A stretch of DNA of 39,590 nucleotides from an uncultured Oscillospiraceae bacterium (GTDB taxonomy: Bacteria > Bacillota > Clostridia > Oscillospirales > Acutalibacteraceae): NCBI GenBank assembly GCA_905193585.1, contig CAJJPG010000002.1:1-39590 (forward strand), written 5' to 3'. A program made the position numbers and the translations under genes. The notes below the pieces were generated by a model. That model ran no database searches, was not told the DNA's origin, and saw nothing but the letters and a program-made list of their open reading frames with translations. How positions within the stretch are numbered: the stretch's first letter is position 1; every line of letters begins with the position of its first letter. Below are positions 7,070 to 14,564 of this stretch, piece by piece.

Positions 7070-7479
7070 AATTACCTGCGGGTACAGAGGACAAAAAGAA
7101 CAGCGGCGGCTTTTATGTTGCAAACGGCGCTGTCTTTACAACAGATAACCCGACAAGGGACTGGGATATGTTTACGGCATTTTTGGGAACGCAGATAAAA
7201 GCCGCTATCCTCGAATTGAGGGTAGCCCCGCATTTTGAAGAAACCGAGGATAAGCGACGGGTTTATGTATTTGCCCAAAGCGACCGTATGAAGGTTATAT
7301 TGGACGGTCAGGACGAATATATAGCAGTTTTCCTTACGGCTGAGGATAATGTGCAGGAGCTTGTTTTTAACACCTGCCTTGAAGCGCTTAAAAACATTCT
7401 CGTTTTCGGTTACACGGGTTCGGTATTTAAAAGAATAAATTACCGAACGGCGAAAGAGGTAAAGGATGAGCGATTATGA
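7057..7479 (+). CDS. Conserved-looking hypothetical protein of the PRTRC-like operon
   Basis: 140 residues. Not recognised. It starts after GAGGACGG, overlaps the ThiF stop by 13 bases and the methyltransferase start by 14, so it is translationally coupled to both. Predicted mixed alpha/beta, no signal peptide or membrane segment; ends VFNTCLEALKNILVFGYTGS...KRINY. No ubiquitin-like Gly-Gly end is visible. Confidence 0.65.
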   Translation: MRGIELPAGTEDKKNSGGFYVANGAVFTTDNPTRDWDMFTAFLGTQIKAAILELRVAPHFEETEDKRRVYVFAQSDRMKVILDGQDEYIAVFLTAEDNVQELVFNTCLEALKNILVFGYTGSVFKRINYRTAKEVKDERL

Positions 7480-8833
7480 AAATAACGGTTGTTTTTGCCT
7501 TGATGAACTGACCGACGGCAAGGCAAGCCTTAAACGGCTGACAGATGATTTAAAGGCCGAATATCCCGTATTTCTTGAAAAGCGGGACAGCGCTTCAATA
7601 TCCGAGCTGCATATTACGGTAAAGGCATTATGGAACGAATTTTCGAGCCTGCTGCATTCCGTTGCGGAATATGACAGCGGCGAGCTGTACCGAACCGCAC
7701 TAAAGCTGTTTGACGGCTTAAAGCGCTTTGATTATTTAGGCAGCGGCAATTACCCCGCCTTAATATCCGCGCTTTATTCCTTTGCGGATATGCTGCCGGA
7801 TAAGGCGGGCATTGACGCAAAAGCTGCGGCACATCTTATGAACCGTATTAAGATGGGATACTTTCCTACCGATGAGGAGCATGTAAGGCTTATTAAGCAA
7901 GCTATCAATTTTCCTAAAACGCAGGTAAATATTTTAGACCCCTGCTGTGGAGAGGGCTTGGCGCTTAAGGCCTTTGCCGAAAATGAAAATGCGGCAACCT
8001 ACGGTATAGAGCTTGACGAAAGCAGAGGGCATACGGCGCAGAAAAATCTGAACAACGCAAGACTCGGCAGCTTTTTTCACTCGTCCGTACCGTTCGGCAG
8101 ATTTCATGCGCTGCTTTTAAATCCGCCCTACCTTTCCTGCCCCGGCGAGAACGGCGGCAGACGTATGGAGCGCGCGTTCCTTTCGGATACTCTGCCTTTG
8201 CTGATGCGGGGCGGACTGCTTGTATATATTATTCCGTATCATAGAGCCGACAGCTCCGTATGCCGAACGCTGGCGACCTATTACAAAAACCTTTCGGTAT
8301 TCAGATTCCGTGCCGGCGAGTTTAAAAAGTACAAACAAATTGTATTTTTCGGAATACGGGCCGAAAAGCGCACGGCGGATAAAACCGCCGCAAGGATAGA
8401 GCAGCTCTGCCTGCGCCCAGAAAATATTCCGCTTATAGATACCGTACCAAAAGGGCTGTATTCGCTGCCTGTTAAGGAAACGGCCGTACCGTATTTTAAA
8501 GGCTCGGTTTTTGACGTTGAGGAATTAGCCGAGCAATTAAAAGCGTCGGACAGCTTAGATATTCTTTTTGAAAACTCACAGCTTGAAAACAGAACCCGCA
8601 ATCCGCTTTTACCCCTTAATCTTTCGCAAATAGGTTTAGTGGGAGCGAGCGGACTTATGAACGGACTTGTTGACAGCGAGCACCCGCATGTTATAAAGGG
8701 AAAAATAATACGGGAGAAAACACGGAAAAATATGCCTTCCGACCGCGAGGACGTATCCGGGTTCAGCGAAACCGAGAGCAACAAAATTATTTTTAATGTC
8801 TTAACACAGGACAGGTACATTACGATTGGATAG
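7466..8833 (+). CDS. SAM-dependent DNA methyltransferase-like protein (DUF6094-type)
   Basis: 455 residues. Motif I DPCCGEG follows strand NIL; the acidic motif II is YGIELDE; motif IV NPPY (LLLNPPYLSCPG) is typical of N6-adenine or N4-cytosine methyltransferases. The fold continues with GGLLVYIIPYHR. DUF6094-type proteins on plasmids and ICEs have the same motifs. There is no restriction enzyme nearby, so it may protect or mark element DNA. The N-terminal ~130 residues are helical and of unknown role. Start ATG 7466 overlaps the previous gene. Confidence 0.78.
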   Translation: MSDYENNGCFCLDELTDGKASLKRLTDDLKAEYPVFLEKRDSASISELHITVKALWNEFSSLLHSVAEYDSGELYRTALKLFDGLKRFDYLGSGNYPALISALYSFADMLPDKAGIDAKAAAHLMNRIKMGYFPTDEEHVRLIKQAINFPKTQVNILDPCCGEGLALKAFAENENAATYGIELDESRGHTAQKNLNNARLGSFFHSSVPFGRFHALLLNPPYLSCPGENGGRRMERAFLSDTLPLLMRGGLLVYIIPYHRADSSVCRTLATYYKNLSVFRFRAGEFKKYKQIVFFGIRAEKRTADKTAARIEQLCLRPENIPLIDTVPKGLYSLPVKETAVPYFKGSVFDVEELAEQLKASDSLDILFENSQLENRTRNPLLPLNLSQIGLVGASGLMNGLVDSEHPHVIKGKIIREKTRKNMPSDREDVSGFSETESNKIIFNVLTQDRYITIG

Positions 8834-8843
8834 GAGACAGAAA

Positions 8844-9110
8844 ATGGAAGAAAAAAGTTTACTTGAAGAAATGTGCGATCTCGTTTTTGAGAAAGCTCAG
8901 CCTCAAACGGAAAGCTACAAACAAAATCGTTCAAATGCGGCTGAGGCGGGGGAAAGACTTCATAAAACCCTTACGGATGAACAGAAGCAGCTGCTTGAAG
9001 AACGCGACGACGCATTAGGCAGGTGCGCTTCGGAAGAACGGGTTTTAATGTTTAAGCTGACCCTCAGACTGGCATTCGCATTATTAAAAGAGATGGGAGA
9101 AACAAAATGA
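8844..9110 (+). CDS. Small helical protein (DUF6809-like)
   Basis: About 88 residues from ATG 8844, chosen because AGGAG lies 7 bases upstream. Fully helical and charged, with a central TDEQKQLLEERDDALGRCASEER segment split over two helices and FKLTLRLAFALLKEM at the end. Resembles small DUF6809-type proteins of Clostridia mobile elements; that assignment is tentative. Its stop overlaps the start of the clamp-like gene (ATGA). Confidence 0.6.
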   Translation: MEEKSLLEEMCDLVFEKAQPQTESYKQNRSNAAEAGERLHKTLTDEQKQLLEERDDALGRCASEERVLMFKLTLRLAFALLKEMGETK

Positions 9111-9841
9111 AGCTTACAGTAAACCGATCTGCATTTTGCGAAGCGTTTAAAACGGTTTTAACCGCCGCTAAGAACGGTGCGGCCGTTAAAGTGCCCGGCG
9201 CGTATATGACGGCGGATGAAAACCGAAAAATTGCAGAGCTTACCGGTACGGACATTATAACCTCGGTCATAAAGCGCATACGAAACGTAGATATAAAAGG
9301 CGGCGGCGAAGTAATACTGCCACCCGTGGCTCTTGAAATTCTTAGGCGTACCAAGGCGGGAAGCGTAAGCCTTGAAACGGACGGAAACGGCGTTTTGCAT
9401 ATTTCATTCGGCTTTTCCCGTTATGACCTGCCTACAAAGCCGGTAAATGAATTTCCGAAATCGGCCGTCGCTTTTCCGACAGTCTATGCGTCTGTAACCG
9501 GACTGCCGTCACTTTTAAAGCACGCGGCGTTTGCGGCGGAGAAAAGCGGAGAGGACAGGCAGCTTCAATGCGTTAAGATAAGGCTCACGCCCGGCATAAG
9601 TACGGCGGAGGCTATGAACCGCAAAAGAATGGTTTCGTCGACAGGCAGAAATATATCCGACGGAGAGGCGGATATGCTTTTGCATATAAGCGCGGTAAAC
9701 ATTCTGTCACAACTGCTTACAGACAACAAAACGGTATACGCCGGTATTGCGGATAAAAGAGCCGTATTTGTTTGTGAGGATACCGTTTTTTTCCACCGTT
9801 ATGATGAACTGCCGGGGACCCGGTATAGAGGAGCTGCTTAA
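9107..9841 (+). CDS. DNA sliding clamp (DnaN)-like protein, apparently two-domain or truncated
   Basis: 244 residues. Residues ~1-118 resemble clamp domain 1 (GGGEVILPPVALEILRR, VSLETDGNGVLHISFG, YDLPTKPVNEFP). Residues ~119-240 resemble domain 2 (VNILSQLL...VYAGIADKRAVFVCEDTVFF). Bacterial clamps have three domains, ~370 residues. Past the stop, another frame (bases ~9818-9925) reads RIIPEYCADIGAKELLKAVE, which looks like the start of domain 3. One fewer G in the GGGG at 9814-9817 would join the frames. So this is either a genuine short clamp overlapping the next gene or a frameshifted one. Its product would tether element replication or repair proteins. Confidence 0.65.
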   Translation: MKLTVNRSAFCEAFKTVLTAAKNGAAVKVPGAYMTADENRKIAELTGTDIITSVIKRIRNVDIKGGGEVILPPVALEILRRTKAGSVSLETDGNGVLHISFGFSRYDLPTKPVNEFPKSAVAFPTVYASVTGLPSLLKHAAFAAEKSGEDRQLQCVKIRLTPGISTAEAMNRKRMVSSTGRNISDGEADMLLHISAVNILSQLLTDNKTVYAGIADKRAVFVCEDTVFFHRYDELPGTRYRGAA

Positions 9842-9913
9842 AAGAATAATTCCCGAATACTGCGCGGATATAGGGGCAAAGGAGCTTTTAAAGGCCGTAG
9901 AAACCGCAACGGT

Positions 9914-10603
9914 ATGCCAGCTTGCGGGCTTGGCGAGAAGTACGATATTACCTACGGCAACGATATTTCAAACTGTTTATCTTCGGAATTGGCTTTGCTC
10001 GGCGCTCCCGAAACCGAAATACTGTTTTTTAAGCGGTATTACGAAAAGCATTTGCAGCAGTACCGCAGGCGAGAGCCGTCCGTTAAGGGCGACGGGGATG
10101 TTATAGTCCTTGCCGACGAAAGCACCAGTACACAGGAGATTGCTCCTTGGGTAAAGGCTTTTGCGCTGGCGCTTATGAATATTGTCCTGCACGGAAGCAA
10201 GAAATTCGCGCTTGTTCACTTTGCAAGCAGCAGAAATGTAAAGACCGATGTGTTTGAAAGCGGGAAATATACGACTGACGATGTATTAGCCGCGGCGGAG
10301 CATTTTTTCGGCGGCGGAACGGATTTTGAAACTCCGTTAAACGAGGCTTTAAGGCTTTTGACAAACGGCTTTGAAAGTGCGGATGTTGTAATCATAACCG
10401 ACGGTGAATGCGAGGTAAGCGATGAGTTTGCAAAGCGTTTTACCGAGGCAAAGCTTAAAAACCGTCTTACCGTCACCGGAATACTTTTAAGCACAGATGA
10501 TGATTGCGGTAAAAGCCTGCTCCCGTTCTGTGATAAGATCTACCGATTGGGAGATATGTCCGCCGACGAAATGGCGCTTGAAGTTATAGGAAAGAAAGTG
10601 TGA
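9914..10603 (+). CDS. VWA (von Willebrand A) domain protein, ViaA-like; 5' end uncertain
   Basis: Open frame of 229 residues with a MIDAS metal site DESTS (in LADESTSTQEI), a Thr in GGGTDFETPL and a later Asp in IITDGECEVSD. The preceding segment NDISNCLSSELALLGAPETEILFFKRYYEKHL matches ViaA-type proteins just before their VWA domain. These VWA proteins normally work with MoxR AAA ATPases, none of which is in the window. ATG 9914 has no ribosome-binding site. The upstream coding sequence probably continues in another frame from ATG 9801, and one added G at 9932-9933 (TTGG to TTGGG) would join them as QLAGLGEKYD. Treated as a probably frameshifted gene with an intact VWA domain. Confidence 0.7.
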   Translation: MPACGLGEKYDITYGNDISNCLSSELALLGAPETEILFFKRYYEKHLQQYRRREPSVKGDGDVIVLADESTSTQEIAPWVKAFALALMNIVLHGSKKFALVHFASSRNVKTDVFESGKYTTDDVLAAAEHFFGGGTDFETPLNEALRLLTNGFESADVVIITDGECEVSDEFAKRFTEAKLKNRLTVTGILLSTDDDCGKSLLPFCDKIYRLGDMSADEMALEVIGKKV

Positions 10604-10605
10604 AA

Positions 10606-10899
10606 ATGAAAACAAATGTTAAAAGCAATATGATTTATAGCCCGCAGAATTATCTTGAGGCTCTGACCGGGAAGTGTTATATCATTCACGGCAGAGAGCC
10701 TGTTTTAAAGCAGGTATGCAGAATATTAAAGAAAAACAATCTGCCTGCAAAGAGCTATCCGTTAAAGGATACTGTAAGGGCTGTCCGTGTCAGATATCCG
10801 ATAGTGCTGGTAGATTGCTCTGAATTTACGGAGGATATGCGGCTTGTACCGCAATACCGCTGGTTCAGAGTGCCGGATAATTTTGAGGAGTGTGGTTGA
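10606..10899 (+). CDS. Hypothetical protein
   Basis: 97 residues. Not recognised. ATG 10606 is preferred over GTG 10600 because AGGAAAG then sits about 10 bases upstream. Mixed alpha/beta; includes KCYIIHGREPVLKQVCRIL and YPIVLVDCSEF. It lies between the VWA gene and the next small gene with almost no spacing. Confidence 0.55.
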   Translation: MKTNVKSNMIYSPQNYLEALTGKCYIIHGREPVLKQVCRILKKNNLPAKSYPLKDTVRAVRVRYPIVLVDCSEFTEDMRLVPQYRWFRVPDNFEECG

Positions 10900-10900
10900 G

Positions 10901-11242
10901 ATGAAAAAGTACATACCCATAGTGCCTACCGAAAGCGAAAATAACCTTTGCCTTGAGGTCCTTTATTCCAAAGGCGGACACAACTGGTTTAACGGCGACA
11001 ATGAACGCCGAGGCTATTATCTTCACTGCACGCCTACGCTGGTTAAAACCGATCGGTTGAGTAACGGTACGGAATATTCCACAAGAACGGTTACCGTTGG
11101 GAAAGGATATAAGCTTATGCTGAAGGAAGTGGGCAGAAGGTCTCAAAAAGCCGAAGAGGAAGCCAACCGACTTGCCGAAGAAAAAGAGGAGTTTATAGTC
11201 AAAGAGGTTTGCAAACGATACGGATTAGAGCTTGCGGCGTGA
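10901..11242 (+). CDS. Hypothetical protein
   Basis: 113 residues from ATG 10901, after GAGGAG. Not recognised. N-terminal half is beta-rich with GGHNWFNGDNERRGYYLHCTP. The C-terminal ~40 residues form a charged helix (QKAEEEANRLAEEKEEF), likely coiled coil. This resembles small proteins of unknown function common in Clostridia plasmids and ICEs. Confidence 0.55.
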   Translation: MKKYIPIVPTESENNLCLEVLYSKGGHNWFNGDNERRGYYLHCTPTLVKTDRLSNGTEYSTRTVTVGKGYKLMLKEVGRRSQKAEEEANRLAEEKEEFIVKEVCKRYGLELAA

Positions 11243-11282
11243 GTATGCAAATATTAAGCCGAAAAAAGAAAGGAATTTCAGT

Positions 11283-11672
11283 ATGAACGAAATGATGAAA
11301 GTGCTATACATACAAGTTGGGAAAAAGCCGCAGGTAATAGAAATCAAGCATACGCTCAAAGAAATGCAAAGGTTGGTAGGCGGAATAATAAGCGCTTACA
11401 GTCCGTTTGATGACGGCTCGGTAATAATCCTGAATGATACCGGCAAAATTGACGGGCTGGAATTTAACCGCGTTGTATATGATGAAAACGGCGAAATAGC
11501 AGACATAATCGCAGGAGATTTCTTTATTTGCTATGCTTCACCGGACAGACCGGATTTTTCGAGCCTGCCCGATGAGCTGATACGGAAATACTCCGAATTA
11601 TTCAAAACACCGAAGGCGTTTATAAAGATTGACGGCAAGCTGATTATTATGCCGGCAGGCGATCAACAGTAG
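11283..11672 (+). CDS. DUF3846 domain protein
   Basis: 129 residues from ATG 11283 (AAAGGAATTTC upstream). The sequence follows the DUF3846 pattern: an N-terminal strand (KVLYIQVGKKPQVIEIK), LKEMQRLVGGIISAYSPFDDG, an Asn-Asp/Gly turn, NRVVYDENGEIADIIAGDFFI. Function unknown; frequent on plasmids, phages and ICEs of Bacillota. Last gene of the left operon before a new promoter. Confidence 0.78.
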   Translation: MNEMMKVLYIQVGKKPQVIEIKHTLKEMQRLVGGIISAYSPFDDGSVIILNDTGKIDGLEFNRVVYDENGEIADIIAGDFFICYASPDRPDFSSLPDELIRKYSELFKTPKAFIKIDGKLIIMPAGDQQ

Positions 11673-11679
11673 CTTTTAA

Positions 11680-11708
11680 TTGACTTATTACCGAACGGCG
11701 GTTATAAT
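11680..11708 (+). promoter_or_regulatory. Promoter of the DUF4160/DUF2442 pair
   Basis: TTGACT (11680-11685), 17-bp spacer, TATAAT (11703-11708), between the DUF3846 stop and the DUF4160 remnant. Confidence 0.75.
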
Positions 11709-11731
11709 AAAAATAAAGGGAAGTGGTTATT

Positions 11732-11913
11732 GTGCCTGAATTAATATGATGCGTCAGTGGCTATTGACGGAGAGCTTTTAGCCGGGAAATTACCGGTAAA
11801 GCAATTAAAACTGGTTCAGGCTTGGGCAGCTATCCATGAGGAAGAAATTATACGCCGCGTGGAATAAAGCTGTCAGAAACGAGCCTTTCGGAAAAATCGA
11901 ACCGCTTAGATAA
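11732..11913 (+). pseudogene. DUF4160 gene remnant (putative toxin of a DUF4160/DUF2442 pair)
   Basis: GTG 11732 begins VPELI and then stops. Another frame from ~11748 gives ASVAIDGELLAGKLP, KQLKLVQAWAAIHEEE, and a third frame gives LYAAWNKAVRNEPF to the TAA at 11911. In intact DUF4160 proteins these parts are one ~85-residue chain with about 25 more residues after MPEL. So there is an internal deletion near 11747 plus one extra A near 11845-11848. Directly upstream of DUF2442, as in known pairs. Confidence 0.75.
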
Positions 11914-11926
11914 AGGAGCTGATTTT

Positions 11927-12226
11927 ATGTATATTGTTGACGACATAGCTTATGCAGGCGAACCCGAACCGATAATAAAGGTTAGTGGGGTACGGCCTAT
12001 GGAAAATCACAAGCTGTGGGTAAGGTTCAATACCGGCGAAACCAAAATTTTTGATTTTAAGCCGTTACTTGATATGCCCGCATTTGCGCCGCTTAAAAGC
12101 ACCGAGCTTTTTAATCGGGTTTATATTGATTACGGTGTAACGGTATGGAACGACGGAGATATAGATATCGCTCCCGAAAAAATATATCGCGACGGCGTAC
12201 CGTGTGACAATCAAATAGGCGTGTGA
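11927..12226 (+). CDS. DUF2442 domain protein
   Basis: 99 residues. GVRPMENHKLWVRFNTGETKIFDFKPLL, FNRVYIDYGVTVWNDGDIDIAPEKIY is the DUF2442 pattern. These proteins are usually the partner of DUF4160 in what are thought to be toxin-antitoxin-like pairs. Here the partner is broken, so this gene is an orphan. Start ATG has TAAAGGAGC 8 bases upstream. Followed by a terminator. Confidence 0.82.
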   Translation: MYIVDDIAYAGEPEPIIKVSGVRPMENHKLWVRFNTGETKIFDFKPLLDMPAFAPLKSTELFNRVYIDYGVTVWNDGDIDIAPEKIYRDGVPCDNQIGV

Positions 12227-12230
12227 AAAT

Positions 12231-12270
12231 AAAAATCTGCCGGCTTCGTAAGAAGTCAGCAGATTTTTTA
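12231..12270. terminator. Bidirectional terminator between DUF2442 and a convergent small gene
   Basis: AAATCTGC/GCAGATTT stem extended by GGCTT/AAGTC-type pairs, with T-runs on both strands (TTTTTT on +, TTTTTATTTTC on -). It ends both the DUF2442 gene and the minus-strand gene at 12268-12444. Confidence 0.75.
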
Positions 12271-12444
12271 TGCCTTAATAACGGTTGCGAGTTTTTCAAG
12301 TCCGTGCCGTTCTATGTATTCATATACCGCCACAATATCGTTAAAAACCATAGCCTCACTGAAAAGTTCGGTATAGTTAAGAGTGTCCTTTAAAAGCGGA
12401 TATTTTTCGCCTGTATTTACCGCAATATAATATTTCTCTTTCAT
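12268..12444 (-). CDS. Small hypothetical protein (58 aa)
   Basis: Starts MKEKYYIAVNTGEKYPLLKD and ends EYIERHGLEKLATVIKA. The ATG at 12444-12442 is preceded by GGGGGGTG 8 bases upstream. Strand and helix content look like a folded small protein, and it ends exactly at a convergent terminator. Not recognised; the YEYIERHGLEKLATVIK helix is amphipathic. It is directly downstream of the candidate small RNA at 12514-12676. Confidence 0.6.
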   Translation of the reverse strand: MKEKYYIAVNTGEKYPLLKDTLNYTELFSEAMVFNDIVAVYEYIERHGLEKLATVIKA

Positions 12445-12513
12445 TCAAAGCACCCCCCGCAGACGAATACCATTATACCATACAAAAATATATTTTCAAT
12501 TATCTTTTTACAT

Positions 12514-12676
12514 AAAAACACAACCGTCATTTCGGGCGGTTGTGTGCAGGGAGTTATACGCTTTTATAATCAACAGCTTCGGGTATCCGATGTTTCGGTC
12601 AACCGCATTCGCGGGACTCTAAGGGATCGAATAACGCACAAAAGAAATAATAATTGTTCGTTAGCGCCTCCTACTG
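12514..12676 (-). ncRNA. Candidate structured small RNA on the minus strand
   Basis: The + strand has no gene from 12445 to 12809. On the minus strand an extended -10 promoter (TG-T-TATAAT, 12692-12684) precedes about 160 nt. The RNA contains AGGAGG near its 5' end with no start codon behind it, then consecutive small hairpins CCGC-GAAT-GCGG, CCGA-AACA-TCGG and CGG-ATAC-CCG. It ends in an intrinsic terminator: ACACAACCG/CGGTTGTGT (12518-12545) plus T-run. I could not assign it to a known RNA family. It could be a leader for the 58-aa gene or a free small RNA. Confidence 0.55.
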
Positions 12677-12683
12677 CAAAGGT

Positions 12684-12692
12684 ATTATAACA
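12684..12692 (-). promoter_or_regulatory. Extended -10 promoter of the candidate small RNA
   Basis: Minus strand TGTTATAAT; no good -35 hexamer 17 bp upstream, consistent with an extended -10 promoter. Confidence 0.5.
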
Positions 12693-12809
12693 TACTTTTC
12701 TCAAAAAAGCTACACAAATAGTTATAGCATATATCGGATAGTTTGTTCAAATAAAACTTTCTGTAATCTATACTAATGGTATATGGAAAAAACAGGAAGT
12801 GTAAGTTTT

Positions 12810-13133
12810 ATGGAATCGAAAATATTGGGCGCAAATATCCGTAATTACCGTAAGCAAATAGGGCTTACGCAGGAAAAGCTTGCCGAGAGAATAGGAAAAA
12901 GCGTTAATTATGTTGGTATGATTGAGCGGGGCGAAAAAGTGCCGTCTCTGAAAACCTTTATTCTCATTGCAAATGCGCTCGGTGCGTCAACCGATGTGTT
13001 GCTTGTAGGTATAACCGAAAATTCATATGTAGTGCGGGATTCTCTTTTGCATGAAAGGATATGCAAGCTCGACAGTGAAAAAAAGATGGTGCTTTACAGC
13101 GTAATAGACGCATTTCTTAACAGCGCTGGTTAA
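12810..13133 (+). CDS. XRE-family (Cro/C1-type HTH) transcriptional regulator
   Basis: HTH domain in residues ~8-60: IRNYRKQIGLTQEKLAERIGKS, NYVGMIERGEKVPSLKTFILIANAL. About 107 residues, with a short C-terminal helix. ATG 12810 is preferred over an in-frame ATG at 12783 because AGGAAG lies 11 bases before it and the family begins near ESKILGANIR. Single gene with its own upstream region, likely autoregulatory. Convergent with, and overlapping by 4 bases, the SLOG gene. Confidence 0.85.
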   Translation: MESKILGANIRNYRKQIGLTQEKLAERIGKSVNYVGMIERGEKVPSLKTFILIANALGASTDVLLVGITENSYVVRDSLLHERICKLDSEKKMVLYSVIDAFLNSAG

Positions 13134-13600
13134 ATAGCCGTGTTAATAATTTTTAGCCCGTGCCTTTCAGCGTAATTAACCGTATATGCAGTACCGCCGG
13201 TATTCTTGGTAAGATAACAGATACATAAGCTGCTGTTGTCTACCATGTGCCGGTTTCTTTTTTGCATACAACCTTTATAGTATTGCTCGGAGGTAAAAAC
13301 TACCTTATCCGCTTTTTTCTTTATTTTATTGTATTTCCGTATTTCTTTATCCGACCAGTATTTGGTTTGTCCGTGACAGGGAAGAACGAGTATAAGCCGA
13401 ATATCCGGATATTTCTTTTTTAGGTGTAAAACGCAGTCAGCGGTAAGCAGGTCATAACCTATTGCACCGCCCGAACCGAAATATCTGTACCCGTTTTCGT
13501 ATGCCTTTATAATAGCGTTCAAAGTATTTCGCCTTACTTTCCGCATATCCCTTTTCGGTATTTCTCTGTGTCCTGTAAAACAGGCTGTTTTTTCACGCAT
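13130..13600 (-). CDS. SLOG-family (DUF1273/YpsA-like) protein
   Basis: 156 residues from ATG 13600 (GGGGAT upstream; an earlier in-frame ATG at 13660 would start inside the promoter). CFTGHREIP, then GYRYFGSGGAIGYDLLTA and LILVLPCHGQTKYW are signatures of the DprA/SLOG Rossmann-like fold. The C-terminus (SSLCICYLTKNTGGTAYTVNYA) matches the nucleotide-binding Gly-rich turn. SLOG proteins bind nucleotides or derived ligands; function here unknown. Divergent from the second XRE gene. Confidence 0.8.
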   Translation of the reverse strand: MREKTACFTGHREIPKRDMRKVRRNTLNAIIKAYENGYRYFGSGGAIGYDLLTADCVLHLKKKYPDIRLILVLPCHGQTKYWSDKEIRKYNKIKKKADKVVFTSEQYYKGCMQKRNRHMVDNSSLCICYLTKNTGGTAYTVNYAERHGLKIINTAI

Positions 13601-13627
13601 AAATATATCCCCAATCATTTTTTGTTT

Positions 13628-13657
13628 ATTATATCGCATACTGTGTATACAAATCAA
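13628..13657 (-). promoter_or_regulatory. Promoter of the SLOG gene
   Basis: Minus strand TTGATT (13657-13652), 18-bp spacer, TATAAT (13633-13628). A TATAAT on the plus strand at 13691-13696 probably serves the divergent XRE gene, whose -35 is weak; the 60-bp region between is a plausible operator for that regulator. Confidence 0.6.
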
Positions 13658-13722
13658 CAATGCGCGATTAAAAATTTATCATATTGTGGATATAATTAAA
13701 CAGGAAAGAGAGGGACGGTATA

Positions 13723-14046
13723 ATGACAGATGAAGAAATAAACCTTTTGGAAATAGGAAAAAGAATAACCGAACGCCGCAAAAAGCTTGGAATGACGCAG
13801 GAAATGTTAGCCGAAAAGGGCGACCTTACGCCGCAGTTTGTATCTTATGCGGAATCGGGCAAGCGCGCTATGAGACCCGAAAATGTTATAAAGCTTGCAA
13901 ATGCGCTTGAGGTCAGCGCCGATTATCTTCTGACGGGAGATATAGTAGATAAGGATCTGCTTATACTGTCGGATAAAATGCGTAAGCTGTCACCCGAAAT
14001 GCTGCGCATAGTGGAAAATATTATTGATGAGTGCGTGAAAATCTGA
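13723..14046 (+). CDS. XRE-family HTH transcriptional regulator
   Basis: 107 residues. HTH in residues ~12-66: ITERRKKLGMTQEMLAEKGDLT, QFVSYAESGKRAMRPENVIKLANAL, then SADYLLTG. C-terminal helices LSDKMRKLSPEMLRIVENII. Start ATG follows AAAGAGAGGGACGG. Divergent from the SLOG gene and likely self-regulating; lies upstream of the MntA gene, which has its own promoter. Confidence 0.85.
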   Translation: MTDEEINLLEIGKRITERRKKLGMTQEMLAEKGDLTPQFVSYAESGKRAMRPENVIKLANALEVSADYLLTGDIVDKDLLILSDKMRKLSPEMLRIVENIIDECVKI

Positions 14047-14061
14047 ATTGTAAATAAATAA

Positions 14062-14090
14062 TTGACCTTTTTATTTTCAAAGGGTATAAT
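14062..14090 (+). promoter_or_regulatory. Promoter of the MntA gene
   Basis: TTGACC (14062-14067), 17-bp spacer, TATAAT (14085-14090), ~24 bases before the start codon. Confidence 0.8.
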
Positions 14091-14113
14091 AGCATTGTAA
14101 GGAGATGATTTTC

Positions 14114-14455
14114 GTGTGTTCGCAAAGCAAGCTTAACAGTATATTAAGTAAAATAGCAGAGGTTGCAAAAAATACCTTTGGTAATACTTTGCAGGCTGTT
14201 ATTTTATACGGCTCATATGCCCGCGGCGATTATGACGACGCCTCGGACATAGATATAATGATAATTGCGGATGTTGACCGCGAGGATCTGTTCAGATATA
14301 AAAAGCCGATTATAAAGGCAACAAGCGAATTGGGGCTTGAAAACGATGTGGTCATTACCGCAACCCTAAAGGATAAGAAGACATTTGAGCAGTATAAAAA
14401 CGCACTGCCTTTCTATCAGTCTGTATTAAAGGAGGGCGTTAAGGTTGCCGTCTGA
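14114..14455 (+). CDS. MntA-like minimal nucleotidyltransferase (antitoxin)
   Basis: Nucleotidyltransferase motif GSYARGDYDDASDIDIMI (GS-x10-DxD), then a conserved later acidic position in ENDVVITA. In MntA/HepT systems this enzyme AMPylates or otherwise neutralises the HEPN RNase toxin. GTG 14114 is chosen over ATG 14105 because the AAGGAGA ribosome-binding site then sits 8 bases away. The normal HEPN partner follows with an 11-base overlap but is truncated, so MntA is effectively an orphan. Confidence 0.85.
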   Translation: MCSQSKLNSILSKIAEVAKNTFGNTLQAVILYGSYARGDYDDASDIDIMIIADVDREDLFRYKKPIIKATSELGLENDVVITATLKDKKTFEQYKNALPFYQSVLKEGVKVAV

Positions 14456-14558
14456 AGAGCAGATATCTATTTCAAAGCTCCGTTTGGATATTGCAAAGGA
14501 ACGCCTTAGCTATGCCGATGAAATTCTGATTGTTGTTTGTAATGAAAATAATAAATAA
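14445..14558 (+). pseudogene. Truncated HEPN-domain toxin (HepT) remnant
   Basis: From TTG 14445 the frame reads PSEEQISISKLRLDIAKERL then SYADEILI and stops at 14556-14558, about 37 residues instead of ~120-135. The remaining part matches the N-terminal helix of HEPN proteins; the R-x4-6-H active-site region is missing. Overlap with MntA is as in intact pairs. Confidence 0.7.
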
Positions 14559-14564
14559 AAGAGT

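Noticed and set aside
8281..8934. 217-codon minus-strand frame opposite the methyltransferase gene
   Set aside because: Antisense shadow of a gene with clear motifs.
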